Source: Pseudomonadota bacterium (GTDB lineage: Bacteria; Planctomycetota; UBA8108; UBA1146). Taken from it: a stretch of 37,090 bases of DNA. Position 1 is the first letter of the stretch; every line of letters starts with the position of its first letter. Location of the stretch: NCBI GenBank assembly GCA_017859655.1, contig JAFMMO010000010.1, forward strand, positions 1-37,090, given 5' to 3'. The position numbers and the translations under genes were made by a program. Positions 8,453-18,231 of the stretch are shown in pieces. The notes below the pieces were generated by a model. It was not told the origin of the DNA. It was given only the letters and a program-made list of their open reading frames with translations, and did no database searches.

Positions 8453-9466
8453 TCAGCTCACCTGATCCGCCCCGACCCGGACGAAGATGTCCTCGAGGTC
8501 GGAGCGCCGGTGCTCGAACCGCGTGATGGGGATCCCGCACCCGACGAGCGTCTTGAGGCAGCGGGCGAGTCCCTCCTCGCTCCCTTCGAATCCGAACCGC
8601 ACGCACCCATCGCGAAGCTCGACCGCGCTCGCGCCCTCGAACTCCTCGAGCGCGTCGAGGAGCGGACCGGGAGGGCCGAGGAAGCCGACCTGGACCTGAT
8701 CGACGAGGGCGAGCGCCCGGGAGATCTCCTCGACGGTCCCGCTCACCCGCATCCGTCCCTGCTCCATGATCCCCACCGAGGAGCAGAAGGCGGAGAGGTC
8801 GGAGAGGATGTGGCTGGAGATCAGGATCGTCTTCCCCAGCTTCGACAGGGTGCGGATGATGTTCCGGAACTCGATCCTCGCCTGCGGGTCCATGCCGGAG
8901 GTCGGCTCGTCGAGGATGAGGAGCTCGGGGTCATGGAGGAGGGTCTTGGCGAGGAGGAGGCGCTGACGCATCCCCTTCGAGAGGGAGCCGCAGAAGCTGT
9001 CGCGGCGGACGCCGAGGTCGGTGAGCTCGATCACATCCTCGACCGCCTTCGCCCTCCCGGCCGGCGGCAGGTCGTAGGCGGAAGCGAAGAACGCGAGGTA
9101 CTCCTCGACCCGGAGCTCCTGATAGAGGTAGAACAGCTCGGGCATGAACCCGATCTGTCGGCAGATCCTGAGGCGGGAGGTCCAGGTGTCCTCACCGAGC
9201 ACCCGGGCCCGACCGAAGGTCGGGATCTCGAGGGTGGCGAGGATCCGCATCAGGGTGGACTTCCCGGCCCCATTCGGGCCGATGAGTCCGAACACCTCGC
9301 CGCGCGGCACGCGCAGCTCGACCGCACGCAGGGCGTGGATCGGGGAGTCGCCGCCATCCGCTCCGTAGATCTTCGTGAGCCCCTCCACCTCGATCGCGGG
9401 GGGCTCCTGCAGGATGTCCTCCGCGGGGCTGAGGCTCGCTCCGGAGGCCGACTCGGATTCCATCAT
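8453..9466 (-). CDS. ABC transporter ATP-binding protein
   Basis: Walker A GPNGAGKS, signature LSKGMRQRLLLAKTLLHDPELLILDEPTSGMDP, H-loop ILISSHILSDL. ATG at 9466 preferred over the upstream TTG at 9502. Confidence 0.92.
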   Translation of the reverse strand: MMESESASGASLSPAEDILQEPPAIEVEGLTKIYGADGGDSPIHALRAVELRVPRGEVFGLIGPNGAGKSTLMRILATLEIPTFGRARVLGEDTWTSRLRICRQIGFMPELFYLYQELRVEEYLAFFASAYDLPPAGRAKAVEDVIELTDLGVRRDSFCGSLSKGMRQRLLLAKTLLHDPELLILDEPTSGMDPQARIEFRNIIRTLSKLGKTILISSHILSDLSAFCSSVGIMEQGRMRVSGTVEEISRALALVDQVQVGFLGPPGPLLDALEEFEGASAVELRDGCVRFGFEGSEEGLARCLKTLVGCGIPITRFEHRRSDLEDIFVRVGADQVS

Positions 9467-9474
9467 GGGGGGAG

Positions 9475-9502
9475 ATGATAGCCATGGCCGTCGACCCGAC
9501 AA
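9475..9502 (-). promoter_or_regulatory. Candidate promoter for the ABC operon (TTGTCG-N16-TATCAT), possibly giving a leaderless mRNA
   Basis: Minus strand: TTGTCG (9502-9497), 16 nt, TATCAT (9480-9475), then 8 nt to the A of ATG 9466; no Shine-Dalgarno between them. Confidence 0.4.
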
Positions 9503-10110
9503 GCGCTTCCCCCCCCACCTCGATCCGCCTCTCCCTCGTCCACACGGAGCTCCGGCTCCCCGACCGTCGGGTGCCGGTGAGCCTCGCCGCGACGGAGCGA
9601 GGCCTGGTCGCCATCCGCCTCGACCACGCGCCGGCGGACGCCCTGGCCTCCATCCGACGAGAGCTCGCCGAGCCCGGCCTCCGGGTCGAGCGACGGGATG
9701 TTGACCCCGTGCTGCGCGCCTTCCTCGAGGAACTCCACGCCTATGGTAGAAGCGGGCGGACCTCCTGGCGCGTCCCCTTCGAGCTCCTTCCCGGGACCTC
9801 GTTTCAGCGGGAGGTCTGGAGGAGCATCGCGAAGATCCCCCCCGGCGAGACCCGCACCTACGGAGAGCTGGCGCGGGCCATCGGTCGTCCCGGAGCGGCG
9901 CGCGCGGTGGGGGGCGCCTGCGGCCGGAATCCGCTGCCCCTGCGGATCCCCTGCCACCGGGTCGTCTCGGGGGCCGGACTGGGGGGGTTCACGGGGGTGC
10001 TGGCCACGAAGCGGGCGCTCCTCCGACACGAGGGAGCGCTCGGGGGAGCGGCCGCGGAGCCCTCCCTCTTCCCCGCTCCGCCGGAGCGGGACTCAGGGGG
10101 CGGAGGGTGA
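9475..10110 (+). CDS. ogt: Methylated-DNA--[protein]-cysteine S-methyltransferase (start may be 9484)
   Basis: GTSFQREVWRSIAKIPPGETRTYGELARAIGRPGAARAVGGACGRNPLPLRIPCHRVVSGAGLGGFTGVLATKRALLRHE with the PCHRVV active site. Confidence 0.92.
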   Translation: MIAMAVDPTSASPPTSIRLSLVHTELRLPDRRVPVSLAATERGLVAIRLDHAPADALASIRRELAEPGLRVERRDVDPVLRAFLEELHAYGRSGRTSWRVPFELLPGTSFQREVWRSIAKIPPGETRTYGELARAIGRPGAARAVGGACGRNPLPLRIPCHRVVSGAGLGGFTGVLATKRALLRHEGALGGAAAEPSLFPAPPERDSGGGG

Positions 10111-12012
10111 TCGGCCTCCGACGAGGTGCCGCTCCAGGGGGGCGAGCTCCTCCGGAGTGACGCCGACGCGGATCGCCTGCTCGAGGTGCATGAGCGCCTC
10201 CTCCGGCCGGCCATGGGCGAGGTAGATCCGCGCCAGCCCCGCGCGAACCGAGCCGCTCGAGGGAGCCCCGAGGAGAGCGTTGAGGAGGCACCAGTAGGCG
10301 TTCTCGCCATCCCCCTCCCGCCAGAACGTCTCCGCCACCCGCTCCCATGAGGGGGAGTGCCGGGGGTCGGCGTGGAGGACGAGGAAGTAGGACTGCCGGG
10401 CCGCGTGGAGATGACCCCGCTGCTCCTGGCGTCGTCCCTCCTCGAAGGCGCTGCGCTGCGCCTCGGCATCGGGGCGTCGCACGAGCTCCACGCTGGTGCC
10501 CAGCGCGGAGAAGCGCCCGATTCTCTCTCCGTCTCCGGGATCGCTCCGCAGGACGTGGGTCGCCTCTCCCTCCGAGAGACACCAGGAGAGGTCGCTCTCG
10601 AGGCTCACGATCCGGGCCCATGGTCCCCCCGCCCGATGGCTCGGGAGCAGGGCACGCTCCACCCCCTCCGAGGCGCTGACCCAGGTCCCCCCGGGATGCC
10701 CGACGAGCTGGAGGGAGCACCAGATCCCGGGGATCACGAGCAGGAGCGCCGCGCCACGGGCCGAGGCACGACGCAGCGATGAGCGCTCCGCCGCCAGGAC
10801 GCCGAGGAGGAGGGCGAGGCCGCTCGCGATGAGGATCTCCGGCGGGTGGACCCGCACCGGCGCCTCGAGCGCTCCCACCGTCGGTCCGAGCTGGCCGATC
10901 CACCCGAGGGTGCCGAGGATGCCGCCGTAGCTCAGGAGCGCTCCCCGCGCGCCGAGACGGGGGAGCGGGCGCGCCCGCCCCCCGGAGGTGGCGAGCATCG
11001 AGATCGCGAGCAGTAGGATGAACGGGATCAGCTCCGCGCCGCTCGCGGCATCGAGCCTCCCCTGGGACGCGCGCAGCGCGAGGGGAATCCACACCGCGCC
11101 GTGGAGGAGCCGCTCGAAGGAGCGGCCCGCTCGCAAGGCACCGCTCGCGGAGCCGAGCCACCGGAGGAAACCGATCCAGGCGAGGGGCAGCGCGACCGGG
11201 AGGACGGCGAGGAGCGGGGGCGCGGAGGGGACGGAGGAGCCGAGGAGCGCCCCCACCCAGCGGTCCCGCACCTCCAGCGGGAGACCGACCCAGCTCAGCG
11301 TCGTCACGGTCAGCAGGATGAGCGCCGCCGGATGGGGCATCCCGCTGAGGAACCGACGGACGCTCCCGAGGCGGAGTCCACCCTCGATCAGCAGCGCCGG
11401 AGCCACGAAGGCGACCGTGGGGTGCACCCACCGCGCGGCGAGCGCGGTCAGGAGGAGCGCGAGCCATGGGGACGCGGACCCTCGCCGCGCGCCGAGCAGG
11501 ATGAGCCCCAGCGCGGTGAGCCAGACCAGCGGGATGACGGAGGGTGTCCGGGCCCACGCGAGGACGGAGCCGTGAAGGAGCAGGACCACCGCGGTGATGA
11601 GTCCGACGCCATCGCCGTGTCGACGGCGCAGGCGCATCGCAGCCGCGAAGGCGAGGAGGGGCGCCGCCAGGCCCGGGAGGAAGCGCAGGGTTCCGATCCC
11701 CACCCCGGAGAAGGAGAGGAGAGCCCCGACCGGTCGATCGATGAGGAGGGCTCGGCCGGCGGCGGCGGGTGCTCCCGGCTCGCGCGCGAGGTGACGGGCG
11801 GCGTCGAAGGCGGCGAGGCCATCGAGGAGCAGCCGCTGCTCGACTCCGCGCCCCGGACCCGGGTCACCGTTCGGCTGGATCGCGAGGAAGTGCTGCCCGA
11901 TGCAGAGGAGGGCGACGAAGGAGAGGAGCGTCGCCGCCGGCGTCCAGCGCCAGCGCCAGCGCCCGAGGCGACTCGCGCGATTCGCCTCCATGCCCACGGT
12001 GCTCCCCAACAC
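10093..12012 (-). CDS. Polytopic membrane protein, GT-C glycosyltransferase-like, with C-terminal TPR region
   Basis: About 10 or more hydrophobic segments, then TPR-like repeats (FEEGRRQEQRGHLHAARQSYFLVLHADPRHSPSWERVAETFWREGDGENAYWCLLNALLG...GLARIYLAHGRPEEALMHLEQAIR). GGGGAGG 5 nt before GTG 12012. Confidence 0.55.
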   Translation of the reverse strand: MLGSTVGMEANRASRLGRWRWRWTPAATLLSFVALLCIGQHFLAIQPNGDPGPGRGVEQRLLLDGLAAFDAARHLAREPGAPAAAGRALLIDRPVGALLSFSGVGIGTLRFLPGLAAPLLAFAAAMRLRRRHGDGVGLITAVVLLLHGSVLAWARTPSVIPLVWLTALGLILLGARRGSASPWLALLLTALAARWVHPTVAFVAPALLIEGGLRLGSVRRFLSGMPHPAALILLTVTTLSWVGLPLEVRDRWVGALLGSSVPSAPPLLAVLPVALPLAWIGFLRWLGSASGALRAGRSFERLLHGAVWIPLALRASQGRLDAASGAELIPFILLLAISMLATSGGRARPLPRLGARGALLSYGGILGTLGWIGQLGPTVGALEAPVRVHPPEILIASGLALLLGVLAAERSSLRRASARGAALLLVIPGIWCSLQLVGHPGGTWVSASEGVERALLPSHRAGGPWARIVSLESDLSWCLSEGEATHVLRSDPGDGERIGRFSALGTSVELVRRPDAEAQRSAFEEGRRQEQRGHLHAARQSYFLVLHADPRHSPSWERVAETFWREGDGENAYWCLLNALLGAPSSGSVRAGLARIYLAHGRPEEALMHLEQAIRVGVTPEELAPLERHLVGGRSPSAP

Positions 12013-12055
12013 TCGAACCTCCCCGGTCCCCGGACCTGCGGTCCTCGATCTGCCG

Positions 12056-13513
12056 CTACCGGCTCAGGCTGTCCCGGACTCCGAGCTTCTTCACCTTGTA
12101 GCGGATCGAGCGGTAGGACATCCCGAGCACCTTCGCGGCCTGGGTCAGGTTCCCATCGGTCCGCTCGAGTGCCTGCAGGAGGAAGCTCCGCTCGAGCTCA
12201 TCCATGACGTCGTCGAGGATGATCCCCTCCTCGGGGATCACGAAGGGGTCCGCCTCTCCGCGGGCGGGACCCGAGGCGCAGGCGGAAGCGGACTCCCTCG
12301 TCCGCGGAGCGCTCGACCCGAGGAGCTCCGGGTTCTCCGCGCCCTTGCGGGCGAAGATCGTCCCCTCCTTGCCGGAGAGGTCGATCGACTCGATCGTGTC
12401 CTCCGAGCAGAGCGCCACGTGCCGCTGGATCACGTTCTCCAGCTGACGGACGTTGCCGGGCCACGAGTACTCCATGAGCGAGACCTGAGCCTCCTCGGAG
12501 ATCGCGCGCACCGGCTTCCCCATGGCCCTCGCGTAGCGCGCGAGGAAGTGCCCGGCGAGCAGCGGGATGTCGTCGGTCCGGTCCCGCAGGGGCGGCAGGT
12601 CGATCGGGATGACGTTGAGGCGGTAGAACAGGTCCTCCCGGAAGCGGCCCGCCCGGACCTCCTCCTCAAGGTCCTTGTTCGTCGCCGCGATGATCCGCAC
12701 ATCGACCGGGACCTCCTGATCCCCACCGACCGGCTGCACGCGACGCTCCTCCAGCACCCGGAGGATCTTGACCTGGGTGGAGAGGCTCATGTCCCCCACC
12801 TCATCGAGGAAGAGGGTCCCGCCGTCCGCGGTCGCGAACAGTCCCTTCCGATCCTCGACCGCCCCGGTGAAGGCCCCCCGGGTGTGCCCGAACAGCTCGC
12901 TCTCGAGGAGGCTGTCGGTGAAGGCGGAGCAGTTGACCGCGACGAAGAGGCCGTCCGCGCGGTGTGAGGCCGCGTGGAAGGAGCGGGCGACCAGCTCCTT
13001 GCCCGAGCCGCTCTCCCCGTGGATCAGGACGGTGGAGTCGGTGGGCGCGACCATCTTGACCTTGTCGAAGACCGCCCGCATCGGCGGGGTGTTTCCGACG
13101 ATCGCGCTGCGTGGAGCCCCGTCGGAGGGAGGCAGCTCGGAGACCTGCAGGGCGCGCGCGACCACGGTGCGGATGTGATCGGTGTCGAAGGGCTTCTTCA
13201 GGTAGTCGAAGGCGCCGAGGCGCATCGCCTCGACCGCGGTCCCCCAGGTCGAGTAGGCTGTGATGACGATCACCGGCAGCTCGGGGTCGATCGCCTTCGC
13301 ACGCTCGAGCAGCTCCATGCCATCGAGCCCGCCCATGCGGAGGTCCTGGATGAAGACCCGCGGGCGCTCGTCCTCGATGACCGCCACGGCCTCTGCTCCG
13401 CTCGCCACGGCACGCACCGTGAGCCCGAAGCCCTCGAGGATCGTCTCCATGAGGGCGCGCATGCCCTCCTCGTCGTCCGCGATCAGGACGTCCAGCCGGC
13501 TCTTCTCGTTCAT
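12056..13513 (-). CDS. pilR: Sigma54-dependent response regulator (REC-AAA+-Fis), PilR/NtrC type
   Basis: REC domain (IADDEEGMRALMET...QDLRMGGLDG...KKPF), GESGSGKE Walker A, TRGAFTGAVEDRKG (GAFTGA loop), GTLFLDEVGD, C-terminal HTH NLTQAAKVLGMSYRSIRYKVKKLGV. ATG 13513 overlaps the kinase stop. Confidence 0.85.
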   Translation of the reverse strand: MNEKSRLDVLIADDEEGMRALMETILEGFGLTVRAVASGAEAVAVIEDERPRVFIQDLRMGGLDGMELLERAKAIDPELPVIVITAYSTWGTAVEAMRLGAFDYLKKPFDTDHIRTVVARALQVSELPPSDGAPRSAIVGNTPPMRAVFDKVKMVAPTDSTVLIHGESGSGKELVARSFHAASHRADGLFVAVNCSAFTDSLLESELFGHTRGAFTGAVEDRKGLFATADGGTLFLDEVGDMSLSTQVKILRVLEERRVQPVGGDQEVPVDVRIIAATNKDLEEEVRAGRFREDLFYRLNVIPIDLPPLRDRTDDIPLLAGHFLARYARAMGKPVRAISEEAQVSLMEYSWPGNVRQLENVIQRHVALCSEDTIESIDLSGKEGTIFARKGAENPELLGSSAPRTRESASACASGPARGEADPFVIPEEGIILDDVMDELERSFLLQALERTDGNLTQAAKVLGMSYRSIRYKVKKLGVRDSLSR

Positions 13514-15228
13514 TCCGTCGCTCCCACCGTTCGGGGACTCTCGTCGTGCACCTCGACCTCGGATCCGTCGGCATCGCCGGTCGGCGACTCCTTCGGCTCC
13601 GCGGTCCACGCGGGGAACCACAGCCGGAACCGGGTTCCCCCTCCCCTCTCGCTCTCGATCTCGATCGACCCTTCGTGTCCCTCGACGATCTTGCGGACGA
13701 GCGCGAGCCCGAGCCCGCCCTCCCGCGTCTTCGTCGTGTAGAAGGGGTTGAAGGCCCGAGCCCGGGTCTCCTCATCCATGCCCGACCCGTCGTCCTCCAC
13801 GACGAGGTCGAGCCCACCCCCGCTCTCGGCGGTGAGCCGGAAGCGGACCCGGCCCGCGCCGGCCTCCAGCGCATTGATCCCGAGGTTCAGGAAGACCTTC
13901 GTCAGCTGGTCGCGGCTCCCCTCGATGACCGCGTCCACGCCGTCGCCGACCTCCCGGACCAAGGCCACTCCGCGGGCGTCCGCCCGCTGACCCAGGACCT
14001 CGATCACCTCGTCGAGGACGCCGAGCAGGTCCACCCGCATCACGCGCGGCTCGGCGCGGACCCGGGAGTACTCCATCACCTGGCTGACCGTCCGGTCGAG
14101 GCGGTCGGACTCCCTCAGGATGATCCCCGTGAGCCGCTCGACCTGCTCCGGTCCGAGGCGGCCGCTGCCGAGCTCCTGCACCCCGCCCCGGATCGAGGCG
14201 AGGGGGTTCCGGATCTCATGGGCGAGCCCGAGCGCGAGGTCCTCGAGCTCCTCCAGATGCTGGAGCCGCGCCTCCGCGCGGCTCGCGCGCTCCTCGAGGG
14301 TCCGGTCGCGAAGCCGGAAGACCCAGTAGCCCCCCGACGCGTGCTCGGGAGCGCTCCGTCGGGCGGAGAGCCAGACCGGGAGCTCCTGGCTTCTCCCGAC
14401 GCGACAGACGACCTTCCGCTCACCGCTCCGAGGCTCCTCCAGCACCGTCCGGAGCTCGTCGTCATCCTCCCGTCGCAGCAGGCCGCGGACCGGTCGTCCC
14501 TGCCACGGCTGATCCTCGGGGAAGCCCAGCATGTCGAGCGCGGTGGGGTTCACGTGAACGAAGCGACCGGCATCGTCGAGGATCACGACCCCCTCCCCGA
14601 TGGAGCGGGCGATCAGCTCGTTGATCCGCCTCGCCTCTCGGAGGCCATCCCCGAGGCGGACCCCGAGGAGCCCGACGGCGAGGATCGCGGTGCCGAGAGT
14701 GAGGAGCTTCAGCCACGAGTCCCCCGACACTCCCTCCGCGTGCCCCGCGGCGAGCAGGAGCTCCGGCCCGACCCAGCCCTGCTGGCGGCCGAGGGTGACG
14801 AGGAGCAGGACCCCGCAGGAGCCCGCGGCCAGAGTGAGGGCCCGGGCCCGGCCGAGCTGGCTGCTGGCCAGCGCCACGCAGGCGAGGAGGATCGGGAGGA
14901 GGTACGAGTCGACCCCTCCCGAGAGGACGACCAGGGAGAGGCAGAAGGTCAGGTCCCCCACGAGCCGACGGGGAGCGTGAGCCGTGCCTCGCAGGAGGAG
15001 GCTCCCCAGGATGAGGAACCCGAACCAGAGGACGAGGATCGACCAGACGAGCGGAGTGGGCCCGGGCGAGACGAGGACCCCGGCCGCGTCCAGTCCCACG
15101 GTGAGGACCGCCGCGAGCACGAGGATCACGCTCTCGGACAGGATCAGAAAGGAGCCGGGGTCCTCGCTCGGACCACGGCTCCCCCCCAGGATCGTCACTT
15201 CGCTCGTCGCGGCCGGCACGCTCTTCAT
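13510..15228 (-). CDS. pilS: PilS-like sensor histidine kinase (6-TM sensor, PAS, HisKA, HATPase)
   Basis: N-terminal multi-TM region, PAS (IGEGVVILDDAGRFVHVNPTALDMLGF), H-box LGLAHEIRNPLASIRGGVQEL, N/G boxes GINALEAGAG, DDGSGMDEETRARAFNPFYTTKTREGGLGLALVRKIVEGHEG. Confidence 0.85.
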   Translation of the reverse strand: MKSVPAATSEVTILGGSRGPSEDPGSFLILSESVILVLAAVLTVGLDAAGVLVSPGPTPLVWSILVLWFGFLILGSLLLRGTAHAPRRLVGDLTFCLSLVVLSGGVDSYLLPILLACVALASSQLGRARALTLAAGSCGVLLLVTLGRQQGWVGPELLLAAGHAEGVSGDSWLKLLTLGTAILAVGLLGVRLGDGLREARRINELIARSIGEGVVILDDAGRFVHVNPTALDMLGFPEDQPWQGRPVRGLLRREDDDELRTVLEEPRSGERKVVCRVGRSQELPVWLSARRSAPEHASGGYWVFRLRDRTLEERASRAEARLQHLEELEDLALGLAHEIRNPLASIRGGVQELGSGRLGPEQVERLTGIILRESDRLDRTVSQVMEYSRVRAEPRVMRVDLLGVLDEVIEVLGQRADARGVALVREVGDGVDAVIEGSRDQLTKVFLNLGINALEAGAGRVRFRLTAESGGGLDLVVEDDGSGMDEETRARAFNPFYTTKTREGGLGLALVRKIVEGHEGSIEIESERGGGTRFRLWFPAWTAEPKESPTGDADGSEVEVHDESPRTVGATE

Positions 15229-15230
15229 GG

Positions 15231-16487
15231 CTACTTGTTGATGCTCCCGATCATCTTGAAGATCGGCAGGAAGATCGCGAGGACCATGCCGCCGACGATC
15301 ACGCCGATGGTGGTGATCATGATCGGCTCGATCAGGGAAGTGAGCGCCTTGAGCGTCGACCGGACCTGCTGGTCGTAGAAGTCGGCGATCTTCTCGAGGA
15401 GCTGCTCGAGCGATCCTGAGCGCTCCCCGATCCCGATCATCCGCGTGACCATCGGCGGGAACATCCCGGTCTTCGCCATCGGCTCGCCGAGGGTGTCCCC
15501 CGCGCGGACCGACTCGCTCGCCCGGGCGATGGCATCGGCGTACAGGCGGTTCCCCGCGGTGCGCTGCACGATCTCGAGGGACCCGAGGATCGGCACCCCG
15601 CTGGAGATCAGCGTGGCGAAGGTCCGAGCGAAGCGCGAGATCGAGACCTTCACGAAGAGCGGTCCGAAGACCGGGATCTTCAGCAGACAGGCATCACGGA
15701 CCCACTGCCCGCGCTCGGTCCGAAGGAAGAGGGCGAGGCAGGTGATCATCGCCGCGAAGCCGAGGGCCCAGAGCCCCAGCGACTCCCGCAGGCTGTTCGA
15801 GAGACCGAGGACGAACTGGGTCAGCGCCGGGAGCTCCACCTTCATAGTGGAGAACATGTCGCTGAACTGGGGGATGACCCCCACCAGCAGGAAGACGCTG
15901 ATCCCCGTGACGATGAAGAGCGAGATGACGGGATAGGTCATCGCCGACTTCACCTCGCTGCGGAGAGTCTCCGCCTCCTCCATGTAGTCGGCGAGACGGC
16001 TGAGGACGATGTCGAGCTGTCCGCTCGCCTCCCCCGCCTGGATCATGTTCACGAAGATGTCGCTGAAGACCTTCGGATGCCGCGCGGTCGCGGCGGAGAG
16101 GTCCTTCCCTGCGCGGACATCCGCGGCGACCTCACCGAGGACCTCGGAGAGCTGCGGGTTCTCGTTCTGATCGGAGAGCACCTCCAGCGCCTCGAGGATG
16201 GGGATCCCCGCCGCGACCATCGTCGACAGCTGGCGGCTCATCACCGCGATGTCGATGGAGCGGATCCGCCCGGTGGCGCGACGCTTCCCGCCGGAGCTCC
16301 CGCGGCCGATCCTGAAGAGGGAGGAGCCGGCCGAGTTGGAGGAGCCGCCCTTGCGGACGGAGATCGCGGTCACGGTCAGGCCGCGACGGCGCAGCTCCGA
16401 GACCGCCTCCGTCTCGTTCTCCGCCTCGATCACGCCGGCGATGGCCCGGCCCTGCTGGTTCTTCGACTTGTATTGGAAGGTCTTCAT
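15231..16487 (-). CDS. pilC: Type IV pilus inner-membrane platform protein PilC (GspF family)
   Basis: MKTFQYKSKNQQGRAIAGVIEAENETEAVSELRRRGLTV...FSRQLSTMVAAGIPILEALEVL...VSRFARTFATLISSGVPILGSLEIV...IEPIMITTIGVIVGGMVLAIFLPIFKMIGSI. Confidence 0.95.
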   Translation of the reverse strand: MKTFQYKSKNQQGRAIAGVIEAENETEAVSELRRRGLTVTAISVRKGGSSNSAGSSLFRIGRGSSGGKRRATGRIRSIDIAVMSRQLSTMVAAGIPILEALEVLSDQNENPQLSEVLGEVAADVRAGKDLSAATARHPKVFSDIFVNMIQAGEASGQLDIVLSRLADYMEEAETLRSEVKSAMTYPVISLFIVTGISVFLLVGVIPQFSDMFSTMKVELPALTQFVLGLSNSLRESLGLWALGFAAMITCLALFLRTERGQWVRDACLLKIPVFGPLFVKVSISRFARTFATLISSGVPILGSLEIVQRTAGNRLYADAIARASESVRAGDTLGEPMAKTGMFPPMVTRMIGIGERSGSLEQLLEKIADFYDQQVRSTLKALTSLIEPIMITTIGVIVGGMVLAIFLPIFKMIGSINK

Positions 16488-16505
16488 CTGGGTCTCCTGC
16501 CGGGA

Positions 16506-18221
16506 TCAGTCCCGAGTGACGCGGAGGACCTCGTCGATCGAGGTCTTCCCGCGCATCGCGTTCATGAGGGCGGCTCTCCGAAGCGTGATCATTCCCTGGG
16601 AGAGCGCCACATCGCGGATCTCGAGGGCATCGCCTCCCGAGATCACGCAGCGGCGCAGCTCCTCCGTCATGGCGAGAGTCTCCAGAATGGCGAAGCGACC
16701 CTTGAAGCCGTTCGAGCAGCGGCCGCAGCCGACCGCCTCGAAGAGCTCCAGCCCCTCCAGCTCGGACTCGAGGAAGCCGAGCTCGAGCAGGTGCTCCGGG
16801 GTCGCCGCCCCCTCCACCGGTCGCTTGCACTCGTTGCAGAGGCGACGGGCGAGGCGCTGGGCGGCGATGCACTGGGTCGCGGAGGCGACGAGGAACGGGT
16901 CCACTCCCATGTCGATCATCCGCGTCACGGTGGAGGGTGCGTCATTGGTGTGGAGGGTCGAGAAGACGAGGTGTCCGGTGAGCGCGGCCTTGATCGCGAT
17001 CTCGACCGTCTCGAGGTCCCGGATCTCCCCGATCATCACCGTGTCCGGGTCCTGTCGGAGGATCGAGCGCAGCGCGGCGGCGAAGGTCATCCCCCGCTTG
17101 TTGTTCACCGGGACCTGGATCACGCCGTCCAGCTGGTACTCGACCGGGTCCTCGACCGTGACGATGTTGTCGTCCGGCCTCATCACCTCGGTGACGCACG
17201 AGTAGAGGGTGGTGGACTTCCCCGACCCGGTCGGTCCGGTCACGAGCAGCATCCCGTAGGGCACGTTGATCGCGCTCCGGATGTCGGAGAGGCACTTCTC
17301 CTCGAAGCCGAGGGTGTCGAGGTTCAGGGCGAGGTTCGAGGCATCGAGGATCCGGAGCACGACCTTCTCGCCGTGCACCGTCGGGAGCGTGGAGACCCGG
17401 AAGTCGACCTGACGCCCGTCGACGCGAAGCTGGAACTTCCCGTCCTGGGGGACCCGCCGCTCCGCGATGTCGAGGTTGCACATGATCTTGATGCGGCTGA
17501 CGATCGAGCTGTGCAGCTTCGTGGGAGGCGAGACCGACTCCCGGAGGACACCATCCATCCGGTAGCGCACCCTCACCGACCTGTCGAACGGCTCGATGTG
17601 GATGTCGGAGGCCCGGTCGCGGATCCCCTGGTAGATGATGTGGTTCACGATCTTGACCACCGGCGTGTCGCCGCCCTCGAGGCTCAGGTCGTCGAGCTCC
17701 TCGTCGGCGACCCCCGACTCGCTGATCTCCAGCTCGGGGTCCGTCCCCATCCCGTCGAGCAGCTCCTCCATCCGACGACCCGTGGCGTTGTAGACCTCGG
17801 GGATCGCCTCCCGGATGCGATAGTCGGTCGAGAGGACCGGCTTCACGTTGCAGGAGGTGACCATCGCGATGTCGTCGAACTTGACGATGTCGAAGGGATC
17901 GTAGACGGCGAGGGTGAGCGTGCGGCCCACCTTCGCGACCGGGACCACGCTGTAGTACTTCGCCAGATGCTCGGGCAGGTACTCCCCCAGGGGCTCATCC
18001 GCCACGAGCTTGGTGATGTCGATGGGCGGGAAGCTGGTCTCGCGGGCGAGCGCGGAGAGGATGTCCCCCTCCTCGACGGTCCCGCCCTCGACGAGGACCT
18101 CCGTCAGGGAGCGCTGCGGCGTGACCTTCTCCATCGCGTCACCGAGCGCCTCCTCACTCACCAGGTCGAACTGGGTGAGGATCTTCCCGAGCCGTCGGTT
18201 GAACTTGCTGGTGGTGCTCAT
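16506..18221 (-). CDS. pilB: Type IV pilus assembly ATPase PilB
   Basis: GspE N-terminal domain, ASDIHIEP, GPTGSGKSTTLYS, VEDPVEYQLDGVIQVPVN, LRSILRQDPDTVMIGEIRDLETVEIAIKAALTGHLVFSTLHTNDAPSTVTR, Cys4 zinc motif CNECKRP...CGRC. Confidence 0.95.
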   Translation of the reverse strand: MSTTSKFNRRLGKILTQFDLVSEEALGDAMEKVTPQRSLTEVLVEGGTVEEGDILSALARETSFPPIDITKLVADEPLGEYLPEHLAKYYSVVPVAKVGRTLTLAVYDPFDIVKFDDIAMVTSCNVKPVLSTDYRIREAIPEVYNATGRRMEELLDGMGTDPELEISESGVADEELDDLSLEGGDTPVVKIVNHIIYQGIRDRASDIHIEPFDRSVRVRYRMDGVLRESVSPPTKLHSSIVSRIKIMCNLDIAERRVPQDGKFQLRVDGRQVDFRVSTLPTVHGEKVVLRILDASNLALNLDTLGFEEKCLSDIRSAINVPYGMLLVTGPTGSGKSTTLYSCVTEVMRPDDNIVTVEDPVEYQLDGVIQVPVNNKRGMTFAAALRSILRQDPDTVMIGEIRDLETVEIAIKAALTGHLVFSTLHTNDAPSTVTRMIDMGVDPFLVASATQCIAAQRLARRLCNECKRPVEGAATPEHLLELGFLESELEGLELFEAVGCGRCSNGFKGRFAILETLAMTEELRRCVISGGDALEIRDVALSQGMITLRRAALMNAMRGKTSIDEVLRVTRD

Positions 18222-18231
18222 CGGGGTCCGA

